The position numbers and the translations under genes are program-made. A stretch of DNA of 64,000 nucleotides from Clostridium rectalis. GTDB taxonomy: Bacteria > Bacillota > Clostridia > Clostridiales > Clostridiaceae. Shown here one piece after another: positions 1 through 8,435 of this stretch. The notes under the pieces were generated by a model, which was not told where the DNA came from, made no database searches, and worked only from the letters and a program-made list of their open reading frames with translations. The stretch is taken from the NCBI RefSeq assembly GCF_900626095.1, contig NZ_UYZZ01000001.1, forward strand, positions 524,381 through 588,380, written 5' to 3'. Position 1 is the first letter of the stretch, and each line of letters starts with the position of its first letter.

Positions 1-2
1 TA

Positions 3-197
3 CTTTTCAAAGATGCTTATAGTAAAAGTTTAGAGTTTTCAAAACAGTTTAATAATATTTTAAAAGGTAAGTGTTATTTGTTAAATGCATCCGATTTTAT
101 TATATGTAGTAGTATAGACGGGATACATTTAGAAAAAGAGGCTCATTTTATATTAGGAAAAGCTGTTGCTAATAATGTAAAAAATATTTGTAAATAG
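3..197 (+). CDS. SGNH/GDSL-type hydrolase, C-terminal end (partial)
   Basis: Only the last 64 codons are in the window; the gene starts to the left. The reading frame ends at TAG 195-197. The segment SSIDGIHLEKEAHFILG matches the catalytic Asp-x-x-His block near the C-terminus of SGNH/GDSL esterases and lipases, in which the Asp and His complete the Ser triad. Substrate cannot be told because the N-terminal GDS block is missing. The next gene starts 22 bases later behind its own ribosome site, so the two may be co-transcribed. Confidence 0.7.
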   Translation, partial: LFKDAYSKSLEFSKQFNNILKGKCYLLNASDFIICSSIDGIHLEKEAHFILGKAVANNVKNICK

Positions 198-219
198 ATT
201 AAAAATTAGGAGGGGTAAT

Positions 220-759
220 ATGTATTTTAAAAATCAAGGAGTAGAAAATACTGAAAACACTATTAAATTAGCTGTAGATACAGCTAAAAAAAGAGGAATT
301 AAGTATATTGTAGTGGCTTCTCATGAAGGAGATACAGCTAAATTATTAAAAAATTGTGGATTAAATATAGTGGTAATTACTCATGCGTTTGGTCATAAAA
401 TCTTAGGTGAAAATGAAATGAGAGAAGATGTAAAAAAAGAATTACAATCTTTCGGCTTTAAGGTGTATACTTCTTCACATGTGCTTTCAGGAGCAGAGAG
501 AGCTATTTCTATAAAGTTTGGAGGGGTATCTCCTGTAGAAATTGTAGCTTATACATTAAGAATGTTTGGCCAAGGGACAAAAGTGGCGGTTGAAATTTCA
601 ACTATGGCTTTAGATGCAGGATTAGTTCCTTTTGATGAAGACATAATAGCTATAGGTGGGTCAGGAAAAGGTGCAGATACTGCAGTTATAATTCGTCCGG
701 CGAATGCTATGGATATATTTAATACAAGGATTAAAGAAATTATCTGTAAACCACTATAA
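220..759 (+). CDS. Free-standing pyruvate kinase C-terminal (alpha/beta) domain protein
   Basis: 179 residues that resemble only the C-terminal alpha/beta domain of pyruvate kinase, the domain that carries the allosteric site in full-length enzymes; no TIM barrel or active-site residues are present. The N-terminal half holds KYIVVASHEGDTAKLL, the second half GGSGKGADTAVIIRPANAMD, both typical of clostridial stand-alone members of this family. The start is set by AGGAGGGG eight bases before ATG 220. Catalysis is not expected; a small-molecule sensing role is an inference. A pyruvate-kinase-like protein lacking exactly this domain is encoded at 47718-48728. Confidence 0.8.
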   Translation: MYFKNQGVENTENTIKLAVDTAKKRGIKYIVVASHEGDTAKLLKNCGLNIVVITHAFGHKILGENEMREDVKKELQSFGFKVYTSSHVLSGAERAISIKFGGVSPVEIVAYTLRMFGQGTKVAVEISTMALDAGLVPFDEDIIAIGGSGKGADTAVIIRPANAMDIFNTRIKEIICKPL

Positions 760-770
760 CATAAAAATAA

Positions 771-803
771 ATGGTACAAGTTTATACTTGCACCATCTAT
801 TTT
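771..803. terminator. Bidirectional terminator between converging genes
   Basis: A 10-bp stem (ATGGTACAAG with CTTGCACCAT, one mismatch) around a six-base loop, followed on the + strand by CTATTTTTG and on the - strand by TTTATTTTTA. It sits between two convergent genes and can serve both. Confidence 0.7.
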
Positions 804-830
804 TGAAATTTTAATATACTAAAATCTATA

Positions 831-1157
831 TTACCATGACGAGTTTATTTTTCCTTTTAGTGCTTTCATACGTCCATTTACATAATTAAGAAGATCTTGT
901 TTATTATTTTTAACATGAGATGGAGCATTGGACACTATAGAAATAATATCTAGTTTATTCCCTTTTACAGTTTGGGATATTTCATAGGCTAGATATCTAT
1001 TTTTTACCTTCCAATAAGTGGTGTTAAATTCATCCGCTTGTCTTTTATTATAGTATCCTTTTTCGATACCAAATTGAAATAAATCTGCTGCTGCTTCTAA
1101 CTCCTCTATATCTGCAGCTGTTAAAGTTTCATCGATTAGAACTTGAAATGTCTTCAT
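831..1157 (-). CDS. Conserved small hypothetical protein (108 aa)
   Basis: I do not recognise a characterised family. The protein begins MKTFQVLIDETLTAADIEEL and continues with an acidic, helical N-terminal half and a mixed C-terminal half ending GKINSSW; no signal peptide or membrane segment. The frame is open further upstream, but the start at 1157 is preferred because GAAGGGGTG lies eight to twelve bases before it. Converges with the pyruvate-kinase-domain gene. About 700 bases without genes lie upstream, so it is probably transcribed alone. Confidence 0.6.
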   Translation of the reverse strand: MKTFQVLIDETLTAADIEELEAAADLFQFGIEKGYYNKRQADEFNTTYWKVKNRYLAYEISQTVKGNKLDIISIVSNAPSHVKNNKQDLLNYVNGRMKALKGKINSSW

Positions 1158-1244
1158 TCTAGCACCCCTTCTTAGTAATATAATATAGTTTAAGCGTATA
1201 TGGTGTTTCATATACTGGAACATTTTAGACAAAATACAACGCAA

Positions 1245-1860
1245 AAATATTTATTGTTATATATAATTGAAGAAACTGACCAAGAGTAATTATAATATAA
1301 TTTTTTAAAAATATAAATATATTATTTGTATTTTTTTTAATATATACATATTTTTTATTAAATAAAAGAATGCATGTAGGAAATTATTTAAAATAAAATA
1401 TAAAAGCAAATAGAAATATATCTATTTGTTTTTATTTAATATGAATTTAAAATTGTAATTCATTGAATAGTTATATTATATTTTACAAGCTAAATTTAAT
1501 GAGGAGTAAATGTTTTAGAGAAATTTTTATATTTAATATCTTAATAATATAAATATATATAACAAAGATGTGTTTGAAAGTTTTAAGTAGGATAATAAAA
1601 ACATATGTATTTCATAGATAAAGATAATATATCCAAAAGTGATTTTAATCTTATTATCTTTGATATAAATTAATTTATTTAGCAAAGATAAAAAACTATT
1701 AAATATAATGAAACTATGTTAGGCTTTAATACAGTATTAAAATATATGGAGTTTATTAAGAGGTATAGTGCAATAATATATAAATATAAAGTTAAAATTG
1801 CCATAGTCATTAAATATTAAAGTAAATATTGTGATATAATTATAAAAAATAAGGAGGACT
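1245..1860. other. Gene-free AT-rich region
   Basis: More than 600 bases with stop codons in all frames and no convincing start with ribosome site. The right edge holds a possible -10 (GATATAAT near 1832-1839) for the thioredoxin-like gene. I see no RNA gene, repeat or hairpin with a T-run. Confidence 0.5.
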
Positions 1861-1863
1861 AAC

Positions 1864-2214
1864 ATGAGGATATTAAATTCTTTAGAAGATATTGATATGT
1901 TTATTAAAGACAATAGTGTAACAATCTTGTATTTTTCTTCATTAAAATGTGGTGTGTGCACTACTGTTTTATTGAAAATTAAAGAGATAATTAATGAATA
2001 TTCTAATTTGAAAATTGGGAAAATAGAAATTGATGAAGTTAAAGAAGCAATTGGAAGGTTTAATGTTTTTACTATACCATGTATTCTTGTATTTTTTCAA
2101 GAAAAAGAAATTATACGACAAGCAAGATTTATAAATATTAAAGAATTTAAAGAAAAACTAAATAGATTCTATAAATTAATTGTTAGTAATGGAGGTATTA
2201 AATATGAATCATAA
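1864..2214 (+). CDS. Thioredoxin-family protein
   Basis: 116 residues with a thioredoxin fold pattern: the redox-type motif CGVC follows a hydrophobic strand (TILYFSSLKCGVC, residues about 20-32) and the cis-Pro loop TIPC appears near residue 75. CGVC replaces the usual CGPC, so redox potential may differ. Cytosolic, no signal peptide. The start follows AAGGAGG by six bases. The last 11 bases overlap the next gene, indicating translational coupling with a membrane protein of unknown function. Likely a thiol-disulfide exchange or monitoring role; partner unknown. Confidence 0.8.
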   Translation: MRILNSLEDIDMFIKDNSVTILYFSSLKCGVCTTVLLKIKEIINEYSNLKIGKIEIDEVKEAIGRFNVFTIPCILVFFQEKEIIRQARFINIKEFKEKLNRFYKLIVSNGGIKYES

Positions 2215-2716
2215 TACCATATTTTATGTATTAGCTTTTATATTTGCAGTAAGTATTATATTGTGTATACTTAAAAAAGTAGCAAAACTTATAATATTTA
2301 TTTTGTTAATATTCTTTGTTTATACTTCTGTTAAGGGACTTATGGCAGGAAAGACCCCTATTGATATATTTAATTCAACAAAATCTGATGCTATTTATAC
2401 AAAGGATTTATTCAACTACAGCGGCAAGGTAAAACAAGCAGTTCAAAATAGTATTAATGCTATAGACAATAGATCCATAACTGTTCTTAAACAGGAAAAT
2501 AAAAATTTACACAAGTATTTAAATGAGGTGGTTAATTTATCATATGAAGATGAAATGAGAGCAATTCACCATAAGTATTGTGGGTATTTAAAGGGAATAG
2601 TTTCTTCTTCTGATATGGCAGTTAATACAGGAAATTTTACTGAGAATACAGCAACTAGTATTCAGCAAGCTAATGATAGATTAGGCGAATATTTAAAAAC
2701 TCTTAAGGGTTTTTAA
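2204..2716 (+). CDS. Membrane-anchored protein of unknown function
   Basis: 170 residues. Two hydrophobic stretches at residues about 6-23 and 28-45 form a membrane hairpin or double anchor; the remaining 120 residues are soluble and probably helical, with no Cys-rich or catalytic motif I recognise. Start at 2204 is chosen because GGAGGTATTAAAT lies just before it inside the end of the thioredoxin-like gene; an earlier in-frame start at 2180 lacks a ribosome site. Coupling to the thioredoxin gene suggests a shared role at the membrane, which is inference. Confidence 0.65.
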   Translation: MNHNTIFYVLAFIFAVSIILCILKKVAKLIIFILLIFFVYTSVKGLMAGKTPIDIFNSTKSDAIYTKDLFNYSGKVKQAVQNSINAIDNRSITVLKQENKNLHKYLNEVVNLSYEDEMRAIHHKYCGYLKGIVSSSDMAVNTGNFTENTATSIQQANDRLGEYLKTLKGF

Positions 2717-2733
2717 GATAAAAAAAGAAAATA

Positions 2734-2762
2734 TTGACTAAAAAAATTTTCTCTGATATAAT
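2734..2762 (+). promoter_or_regulatory. SigA-type promoter of the lysC leader
   Basis: TTGACT at 2734-2739, a 17-base spacer and a perfect TATAAT at 2757-2762. Transcription would start near 2769, about 35 bases before the first lysine aptamer. Confidence 0.8.
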
Positions 2763-2803
2763 CAATACAATGTAATTTGGAATTTAAAACTGAATATATA
2801 AAC

Positions 2804-2956
2804 AGTGTGATATAGAGGCCGCAACTGCCATTAGTACTTTTATTTAAGGAAAGGGGTAATTGCCGAAGTATACAACCGTATATTGGGACTATGCTAAATA
2901 AGTATAGTACTGTCTTCAAAGAATAGCCCAATTTTTTGAAGGGGTGCTTATCACAT
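2804..2956 (+). promoter_or_regulatory. Lysine riboswitch, first copy
   Basis: L-box signatures occur in order: GATATAGAGG, ATTAGTAC, TAAGGAAAGGGG, GCCGAAG, TTGGGA, AGTACTGTC and GGGTGCTTATCAC. The P1 stem pairs GTGTGATA (2805-2812) with TATCACA-type sequence near 2950-2955. It is followed by GCAAAAGGT, which can pair with ACCTTTTGC inside the loop of the downstream terminator and so act as antiterminator. Lysine binding would favour termination and shut lysC off. Confidence 0.92.
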
Positions 2957-2977
2957 TGGGGCAAAAGGTTTAAAATA

Positions 2978-3018
2978 AACAGTTATGAGTAGTACCTTTT
3001 GCTTATAACTGTTTTTTT
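2978..3018 (+). terminator. Riboswitch-controlled terminator 1
   Basis: Arms AACAGTTATGAG (2978-2989) and CTTATAACTGTT (3002-3013) form a 12-bp stem with one G-T pair, followed by T7. The loop carries ACCTTTTGC, complementary to GCAAAAGGT just upstream, giving the alternative antiterminator. Confidence 0.9.
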
Positions 3019-3049
3019 ATAATATTTTATAAATTGAATATCAGGATTA

Positions 3050-3205
3050 AAGTATGATATAGAGGCTGCAGTCGTCATTAGTACTTTTAACTAAGGAAAG
3101 GGATAACTGCCGAAATATACAAACTGTATATTGGGATTATGCTAAATAAGCATAGTACTGTCTTTAAAAAATTGCCCAGTTTTTAATGAAGTGCTTATCA
3201 TACTT
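3050..3205 (+). promoter_or_regulatory. Lysine riboswitch, second (tandem) copy
   Basis: A second complete L-box with the same ordered signatures (GATATAGAGG, ATTAGTAC, TAAGGAAAGGG, GCCGAAA, TTGGGA, AGTACTGTC, AGTGCTTATCATAC). P1 is a perfect 10-bp pair, AAGTATGATA (3050-3059) with TATCATACTT (3196-3205). It is close in sequence to the first copy, so it probably arose by local duplication. Confidence 0.92.
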
Positions 3206-3226
3206 GGGCAAAAGGCATTGATTTTA

Positions 3227-3262
3227 AACAGTAATGAACCCTTTTGCTCATTGCTGTTTTTT
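3227..3262 (+). terminator. Riboswitch-controlled terminator 2
   Basis: AACAGTAATGA (3227-3237) pairs with TCATTGCTGTT (3248-3258), one G-T pair, then a T-run. CCTTTTGC in the loop can pair with GCAAAAGG at 3208-3215 as antiterminator. The lysC ribosome site lies 20 bases further on. Confidence 0.9.
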
Positions 3263-3290
3263 ATATTTTAAATTTAAAGGGGGAATTCAT

Positions 3291-4496
3291 TTGGCTTTAG
3301 TAGTTCAAAAGTATGGAGGTAGTTCTGTTGCTACCATTGATAAGATGAAAGATGTTGCTAAGAGAATAATTAAAGAAAAGGATAAAGGCAATGATGTAAT
3401 TGTAGTGGTTTCAGCAATGGGAAAAAGTACAGATCGACTTATAGAAATGTCAAGACAAGCTTCTTCAAATCCAAGTAAGAGAGAGATGGATATGCTTATG
3501 TCTACAGGAGAACAAGTATCTATATCATTACTGTCAATGGTACTTTCAGACTATGGATATGATGCAGTTTCTCTTACGGGATTTCAAGCTGGAATAAAGA
3601 CACAAGGGGTACACACTAAAAACCATATTTCAGATATAGATGTTAAAAAGATTAAAAAGTATTTAGAAGCGGGTAAAATAATAGTGGTAGCTGGATTTCA
3701 AGGTATGAATAATCAAGGTGATATAACGACTTTAGGAAGAGGTGGATCAGATACAACCGCAGTAGCTTTGGCAGCAAAATTAAATTGTCTTTGTAAAATA
3801 TATACAGATGTAGATGGAATATATGATGTGGATCCAAGGTTATATCCTGAAGCTAAAAAACTTGATAGCATAAGTTATGAGGAAATGATGGAAATGGCTA
3901 GTTTAGGAGCAGGAGTTATGGAAACTAGGGCAGTAGAAATCGCATGTAAATATAATATACCGATTTATGTGGCGTCAAGTAAAGAAAATAAAATGGGAAC
4001 TTATATAAAGGAGTATGATGAAAGTATGGAAGGAAAAGCTATTACAGGACTTACAGTTAGTGATGATGTACTTATGGTTACTATTAATAATGTATCATAT
4101 AAGGCTAAAAATATAGCCTTAATATTTGAAAAATTGGCAAAATACAATGTTAATATTGATATGATAAGTCAAACAGCACCTATTAACGGATATGTTAATG
4201 TCTCTTTTACTACATCTAAAGAAGAAATACAATATATAAATGAAATAACAAAAGAGTTAAAAGAATGTATAGGTGACATTGAAGTGTCTAAAGATATAGA
4301 TATAACTAAGGTATCAGTTATAGGTATAGGTATGATGAAACAATCAGGAGTTGCAGCCAATGTGTTTAAAATATTTGCAGATAATAATATTGAATTTAAA
4401 CAGGTAACTACTTCTGAAATAAGTATTTCTTATACAATTGAGTCAGAGGATAAAGAAAAGGCTGTAACAATTTTAGCTAGAGAATTAAATTTATAG
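3291..4496 (+). CDS. lysC: Aspartate kinase (lysine-regulated)
   Basis: 401 residues, normal for monofunctional aspartokinase, which phosphorylates L-aspartate as the first step to lysine, threonine and methionine. The N-terminal ATP motif VVQKYGGSSVA and the GRGGSDTTAVALAA block are intact; two ACT domains occupy roughly residues 265-401. The start is taken as TTG 3291 behind AAAGGGGG; an earlier in-frame ATG at 3234 lies inside the terminator stem and is rejected. Controlled by two tandem lysine riboswitches and followed after 13 bases by asd, so both enzymes respond to lysine. Confidence 0.95.
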   Translation: MALVVQKYGGSSVATIDKMKDVAKRIIKEKDKGNDVIVVVSAMGKSTDRLIEMSRQASSNPSKREMDMLMSTGEQVSISLLSMVLSDYGYDAVSLTGFQAGIKTQGVHTKNHISDIDVKKIKKYLEAGKIIVVAGFQGMNNQGDITTLGRGGSDTTAVALAAKLNCLCKIYTDVDGIYDVDPRLYPEAKKLDSISYEEMMEMASLGAGVMETRAVEIACKYNIPIYVASSKENKMGTYIKEYDESMEGKAITGLTVSDDVLMVTINNVSYKAKNIALIFEKLAKYNVNIDMISQTAPINGYVNVSFTTSKEEIQYINEITKELKECIGDIEVSKDIDITKVSVIGIGMMKQSGVAANVFKIFADNNIEFKQVTTSEISISYTIESEDKEKAVTILARELNL

Positions 4497-4509
4497 GAGG
4501 TATTTAATA

Positions 4510-5499
4510 ATGAATTATAATGTTGCTGTGGTAGGTTGTACAGGAATGGTAGGCAGAAAATTTTTAGAGATTTTAGAAGAGAGAGCGTTTCCCATAGAAA
4601 ATTTATATCTTTTTGCTTCTTCTAGATCAGCTGGAAAGATTATAAAGTTTAAAAATTATAAATATACTGTAGAAGAATTGAATGAGAATAATATAAAAAG
4701 TAAGAAGATAGATTTTGCACTATTTTCTGCAGGAGGTAGTGTTAGTTTAAAATTTGCACCTATCTTCGTTAATTATGGAGCTACTGTTATAGATAATAGT
4801 AGTGCTTGGAGAATGGATCCTAATGTACCTTTGATAGTTCCAGAAGTGAATCCAGAGGATATAAAATTAAGTAAGGGGATCATTGCTAACCCTAATTGCT
4901 CTACAATACAAGCTGTTGTTGCTTTAAAACCATTGAATGATAAATATAAACTTAAAAGAATAATTTATTCTACATATCAAGCAGTTTCTGGTGCAGGAGT
5001 TGCTGGATATACAGATTTGAAAGAAGGGTATCATGGACAAACACCTAAAAAATTTCCATATGCTATAGCAGGAAATGTACTTCCTCATATTGATTCTTTT
5101 TTAGAAGATGGGTATACGAAAGAGGAAATGAAAATGATAAATGAGACAAAAAAAATATTTCATAATGACAATTTAAAAGTAACTGCAACTACTGTTAGAG
5201 TGCCTGTATTCAATTCACATAGCGAAAGTATAAATATTGAATTAGAAAACGAATTTCAGATAGAAGAAATTTTAAATTTATATAAGAATTTTAATGGAAT
5301 TAAGTTAAAGGATAATGTGAAAAATTTAGAATATCCTATGCCTATAGATGCATCAGGGAATGATGAGGTCTATGTAGGAAGGATAAGACGTGATTTTAGT
5401 ATAAATAATGGGTTGAATTTATGGGTAGTAGCTGATAATATAAGAAAAGGAGCGGCACTTAATGCAATTCAAATTGCAGAATGCATAATAAATAATTAA
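4510..5499 (+). CDS. asd: Aspartate-semialdehyde dehydrogenase
   Basis: 329 residues. Reduces aspartyl phosphate to aspartate semialdehyde with NADPH, directly after LysC. The N-terminal dinucleotide loop VVGCTGMVGRKFLEIL and the catalytic Cys in NPNCSTIQ are intact; the C-terminal GRIRRD segment fits the substrate site. Start follows AGGAGGTATTTAATA. Part of the lysC-asd operon and closed by a strong terminator, so it shares the lysine-riboswitch control. Confidence 0.95.
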   Translation: MNYNVAVVGCTGMVGRKFLEILEERAFPIENLYLFASSRSAGKIIKFKNYKYTVEELNENNIKSKKIDFALFSAGGSVSLKFAPIFVNYGATVIDNSSAWRMDPNVPLIVPEVNPEDIKLSKGIIANPNCSTIQAVVALKPLNDKYKLKRIIYSTYQAVSGAGVAGYTDLKEGYHGQTPKKFPYAIAGNVLPHIDSFLEDGYTKEEMKMINETKKIFHNDNLKVTATTVRVPVFNSHSESINIELENEFQIEEILNLYKNFNGIKLKDNVKNLEYPMPIDASGNDEVYVGRIRRDFSINNGLNLWVVADNIRKGAALNAIQIAECIINN

Positions 5500-5507
5500 T
5501 ATAAAAT

Positions 5508-5537
5508 AAAAACAGGATAAATATTTATCCTGTTTTT
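5508..5537 (+). terminator. Terminator of lysC-asd
   Basis: Long perfect stem AAAAACAGGATAAAT with TTTATCCTGTTTTT, ending in a T-run; directly after asd. Confidence 0.9.
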
Positions 5538-5570
5538 ATTTATGGGAAAGAGGTTAATAAAATTATTATA

Positions 5571-5600
5571 TTTACATAATGTACGTATATTTGGTATAAT
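5571..5600 (+). promoter_or_regulatory. Probable SigA promoter for the DUF3862 gene
   Basis: TTTACA at 5571-5576, an 18-base spacer and TATAAT at 5595-5600, 34 bases before the start codon. Confidence 0.55.
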
Positions 5601-5633
5601 TAAATAGAATTTTTTAACAGGGGAGGAGATTCA

Positions 5634-6227
5634 ATGAAAGAACAAAAGAAAAAAAATTATAAAAAGTGGTGGTTTTGGTTACTAATAATTGTTATAGTAG
5701 GAGGAATTGTTGTTAATTTAGGTGGTGAAAATGATAAGGTGAAAAATAAATCTTCCAAAAGTCAAAGTTCTAAAAATAAAAAAGAGGATATAAAAGTTAA
5801 CTATGATAACTTTATTAAGATTAAAATGGGATCAACTTTACAGGAGGCAATTGCTATATTAGGAGAAGGAAAAGAACAAAGTTCTTCAGAAATTTCCGGA
5901 ATAAAAACTGTAATGTATAATTGGAATGGTATTGGTATAAGTAATATGAATATAACAATACAAAATGGAAAAGTAACAGGGAAATCTCAGGTTGGTCTTA
6001 AAAAGATGGATGCAAATGTATCATTAGAAAAGTATAATAAACTTAAAAATGGCATGTCCTATGATGAAGTAAAAGCTATATTAGGAGAGGGACAAATATT
6101 ATCTCAAAGTAAAGTAATGAATTCAGAATCCATTATTTATAGTTGGATGAATAAAAATGGCTCTAATTTAAATTGTACTTTTTCTAATGGGAAATTACTG
6201 TCAAAAGCACAATTTAATCTAAAATAA
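5634..6227 (+). CDS. Membrane-anchored DUF3862 / SmpA-like protein
   Basis: 197 residues. A basic N-terminus, one membrane segment (residues about 12-28) and a Ser/Lys-rich linker precede two copies of a BamE/SmpA-like repeat of about 70 residues. Each repeat starts with a helix of the kind MGSTLQEAIAILGEG / NGMSYDEVKAILGEG and ends with a strand pair containing NGKVTGKSQ / NGKLLSKAQ. This is the DUF3862 architecture of Firmicutes; function is unknown, with the domain facing outside the membrane. Start follows GGGGAGGAGATTCA. Confidence 0.75.
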   Translation: MKEQKKKNYKKWWFWLLIIVIVGGIVVNLGGENDKVKNKSSKSQSSKNKKEDIKVNYDNFIKIKMGSTLQEAIAILGEGKEQSSSEISGIKTVMYNWNGIGISNMNITIQNGKVTGKSQVGLKKMDANVSLEKYNKLKNGMSYDEVKAILGEGQILSQSKVMNSESIIYSWMNKNGSNLNCTFSNGKLLSKAQFNLK

Positions 6228-6232
6228 AAGAA

Positions 6233-6274
6233 AACTATACCTTAAAGTGGATATATATTTTAGGGTATAGTTAT
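6233..6274 (+). terminator. Probable terminator
   Basis: AACTATACCTTAAA and TTTAGGGTATAGTT form a stem; the following T-run is weak (TATTTA). Confidence 0.55.
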
Positions 6275-6395
6275 TTAATTATATATAGAGTTTATCAATT
6301 GAAATCATTAAGAATAATTGTAAGTTTGATAATTTAATAAGATATAGTAATTAATTAAAGAAAAATATATAATATAAATATAAGGGAGGAATATA

Positions 6396-6716
6396 ATGAT
6401 ATCTACAACAACAAATTCAATAGAAGGAAAAAGAGTACTTGAATATAAAGGGATAGTTTTTGGTGAAGTGGTATCCGGAATAAATGTAATTAAAGATTTT
6501 GCAGCAGGATTAACTAATTTTTTTGGGGGACGTTCAAAATCCTATGAGGGAGAGCTAATTGAAGCTAGAGAAAATGCATTAAGAGAAATGGAAAAAAGGG
6601 CTTTATCTATTGGAGCCAATGCAGTGGTTGGAGTGAAAATTGATTATGAGGTATTAGGAGCACAAGGAGATATGCTTATGGTTACTGCATCTGGTACAGC
6701 GGTACTGGTAGCATAG
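6396..6716 (+). CDS. YbjQ/UPF0145 family protein
   Basis: 106 residues, the usual length of the YbjQ (heavy-metal-binding-domain-like) family. Family hallmarks are visible: [20 protein letters not shown] near the N-terminus, [20 protein letters not shown] in the middle and a C-terminal strand ending SGTAVLV. These proteins form pentamers; the physiological role is not established. Start follows AAGGGAGGAATATA. Probably monocistronic, with a terminator after it. Confidence 0.85.
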   Translation: MISTTTNSIEGKRVLEYKGIVFGEVVSGINVIKDFAAGLTNFFGGRSKSYEGELIEARENALREMEKRALSIGANAVVGVKIDYEVLGAQGDMLMVTASGTAVLVA

Positions 6717-6722
6717 ATAAAT

Positions 6723-6769
6723 AAACTCTTAAAAAAGTGTAGTTATTTTTATGCTTTTATTAAGAGTTT
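6723..6769 (+). terminator. Probable terminator after the YbjQ gene
   Basis: AAACTCTTA (6723-6731) pairs with TAAGAGTTT (6761-6769) around a long, partly self-pairing loop. No strong T-run follows. Confidence 0.4.
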
Positions 6770-7043
6770 ATAATAATTTTAAAAGTAAAATATTTAAAGG
6801 GTAATAGAGAAGATTTATATTTTCAATTATATATTCTTGTATAAAGATATATGGATATACTTTGGATATTCACTAATGAAAAATGAGAGAATGTAAATGA
6901 ATTTCAATTAGTATAAATGTTAACTGGATTTGTCTAGACAAAATAAAGATAGCAAGTATATTTGGGAAATAATTAAAAGAAATTTAAATGTTAATTGATG
7001 ATAAATAATAATATATTAGATTTTTATAGAATAGAGGGTTAAT

Positions 7044-7892
7044 ATGAAGATAATTTCGCTTATGGATAATTTAAAAGGGAATTATAATAATTTATATAAT
7101 GAACATGGGTTATCATTATATATAGAAAAGGACAATAAAAAGATTCTTTTTGATACGGGAAGATCGGATAAATTTATTTATAATGCAAGTATATTAGGAG
7201 TCTCTCTAAAAGATATTGATGCTGTAATAATTTCTCATGGACATTGTGATCATGGAGGTGGGCTTAATAGTTTTTTAAAGTTAAATAGTAAAGCAAAGAT
7301 TTATATTAAAAGGGAGTGTCTAAAGGAGTATTATTTTAAAGTAGGACTTTTTAGAAATAATATAAGTATTAGTAAAAAAGTTTTTCAGGAATATTCAGAT
7401 AGAATTATATATATAGATAATTTAACACAGATATTAAATGGGGTATATATTATCACAGATATTCAAAAATATTATGATATTCCCAGGGGAAATAAATATC
7501 TTAAAGTTAAAGAAAAAGGTAAATTAATACAAGATGATTTTAATCATGAGTTGATTATGGTCATTAAAGAGAAAAGTAAAGCATGTGTATTTACAGGGTG
7601 TTCTCATAACGGAGTTATTAATATGGTGAGGACAGTTAAAGAGAATTTTAGACAGGTGGAAATTAAGGTGCTCATAGGAGGATTTCATTTGGTAAAATTA
7701 CCTGCAATAAATTTTTACTTTTCTTTTGAAAAAAGTATTATATATATTATAAATATGATAATCGATCAGGAAATAGAAAAAATTTATACCGCGCATTGTA
7801 CAGGCGAAAAATCCTATAAAAGGTTTAAGAGTATACTTAAGGATAAAATTGAATATATAAAATTAGGAGAAGAAATTAATATTAGATTATAA
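7044..7892 (+). CDS. MBL-fold metallo-hydrolase (MJ0301/DHPS-like)
   Basis: 282 residues. The metal motif IISHGHCDHGGGLNSF (residues about 65-80) and the later GCSHNG, GGFHL and TAHCTG blocks match the archaeal/clostridial subfamily annotated as 7,8-dihydropterin-6-methyl-4-(ribofuranosyl)-aminobenzene phosphate synthase-like. The true substrate in bacteria is unknown. Start follows a GAGGGTTAAT site. No clear operon partner: 275 gene-free bases upstream and a convergent gene downstream. Confidence 0.8.
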   Translation: MKIISLMDNLKGNYNNLYNEHGLSLYIEKDNKKILFDTGRSDKFIYNASILGVSLKDIDAVIISHGHCDHGGGLNSFLKLNSKAKIYIKRECLKEYYFKVGLFRNNISISKKVFQEYSDRIIYIDNLTQILNGVYIITDIQKYYDIPRGNKYLKVKEKGKLIQDDFNHELIMVIKEKSKACVFTGCSHNGVINMVRTVKENFRQVEIKVLIGGFHLVKLPAINFYFSFEKSIIYIINMIIDQEIEKIYTAHCTGEKSYKRFKSILKDKIEYIKLGEEINIRL

Positions 7893-7952
7893 AATAGAAA
7901 TAATTTGTGCTTAGGGTATGGTTAATTAATTGTAAGAACATACCTTTGTATT

Positions 7953-8201
7953 TTATAAGATTCTATTTGCTATTAATAGTAATTTTTTTTCTCTAGTAAA
8001 TTTTTTTATTGCATATTCTCTTTTCTGAGCAGAAATTTTATTTTCGTATTTTTCATAATAAACAAGTTTTATTGGCAGTCTGCATCTAGTATATTTTGCA
8101 CCTTTACCTTTAGAGTGAGTTTCTATCCTTTTATTTAGGTTGTTTGTCCATCCAGTATAAAGGGTACTATCTGAACACTGGAGTATATAAACATAACACA
8201 T
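7953..8201 (-). CDS. GIY-YIG nuclease-superfamily protein (UPF0213/YhbQ-like)
   Basis: 82 residues. The motif pair YVYILQCSDSTLYTGWT is the GIY-YIG signature in its UPF0213 form, followed by the Arg helix NNLNKRIETHSKGKGAKYTR and the Glu-containing segment LVYYEKY. Stand-alone members are short, like this one; repair or structure-specific nuclease activity is suspected for the family but not established. Start at 8201 follows AAAGGAGTACCTT on the minus strand. Confidence 0.85.
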   Translation of the reverse strand: MCYVYILQCSDSTLYTGWTNNLNKRIETHSKGKGAKYTRCRLPIKLVYYEKYENKISAQKREYAIKKFTREKKLLLIANRIL

Positions 8202-8435
8202 AAGGTACTCCTTTCAAATCGTTTTAATTTCTAAATATAATATATAGTGAAATTGTTAATATTTCAACACTTAAATCACAAAGTTAGTTTGAGAAAATAG
8301 AATATAATATAAGTAATAAAAATAATTTAGGGTTTATTATAACATGTTTACAAATTAGTTATATGCATTTAAAATAAACAATGTAGTTCTGAATTGTACT
8401 ACATTATTGAACAATAATAAAGGGGGACATGAAGT

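Noticed and set aside
3234..3290. Extended N-terminus of aspartate kinase starting at ATG 3234
   Set aside because: The extension lies in the riboswitch terminator stem and lacks a ribosome site; TTG 3291 behind AAAGGGGG begins exactly at the conserved VVQKYGGSS start.
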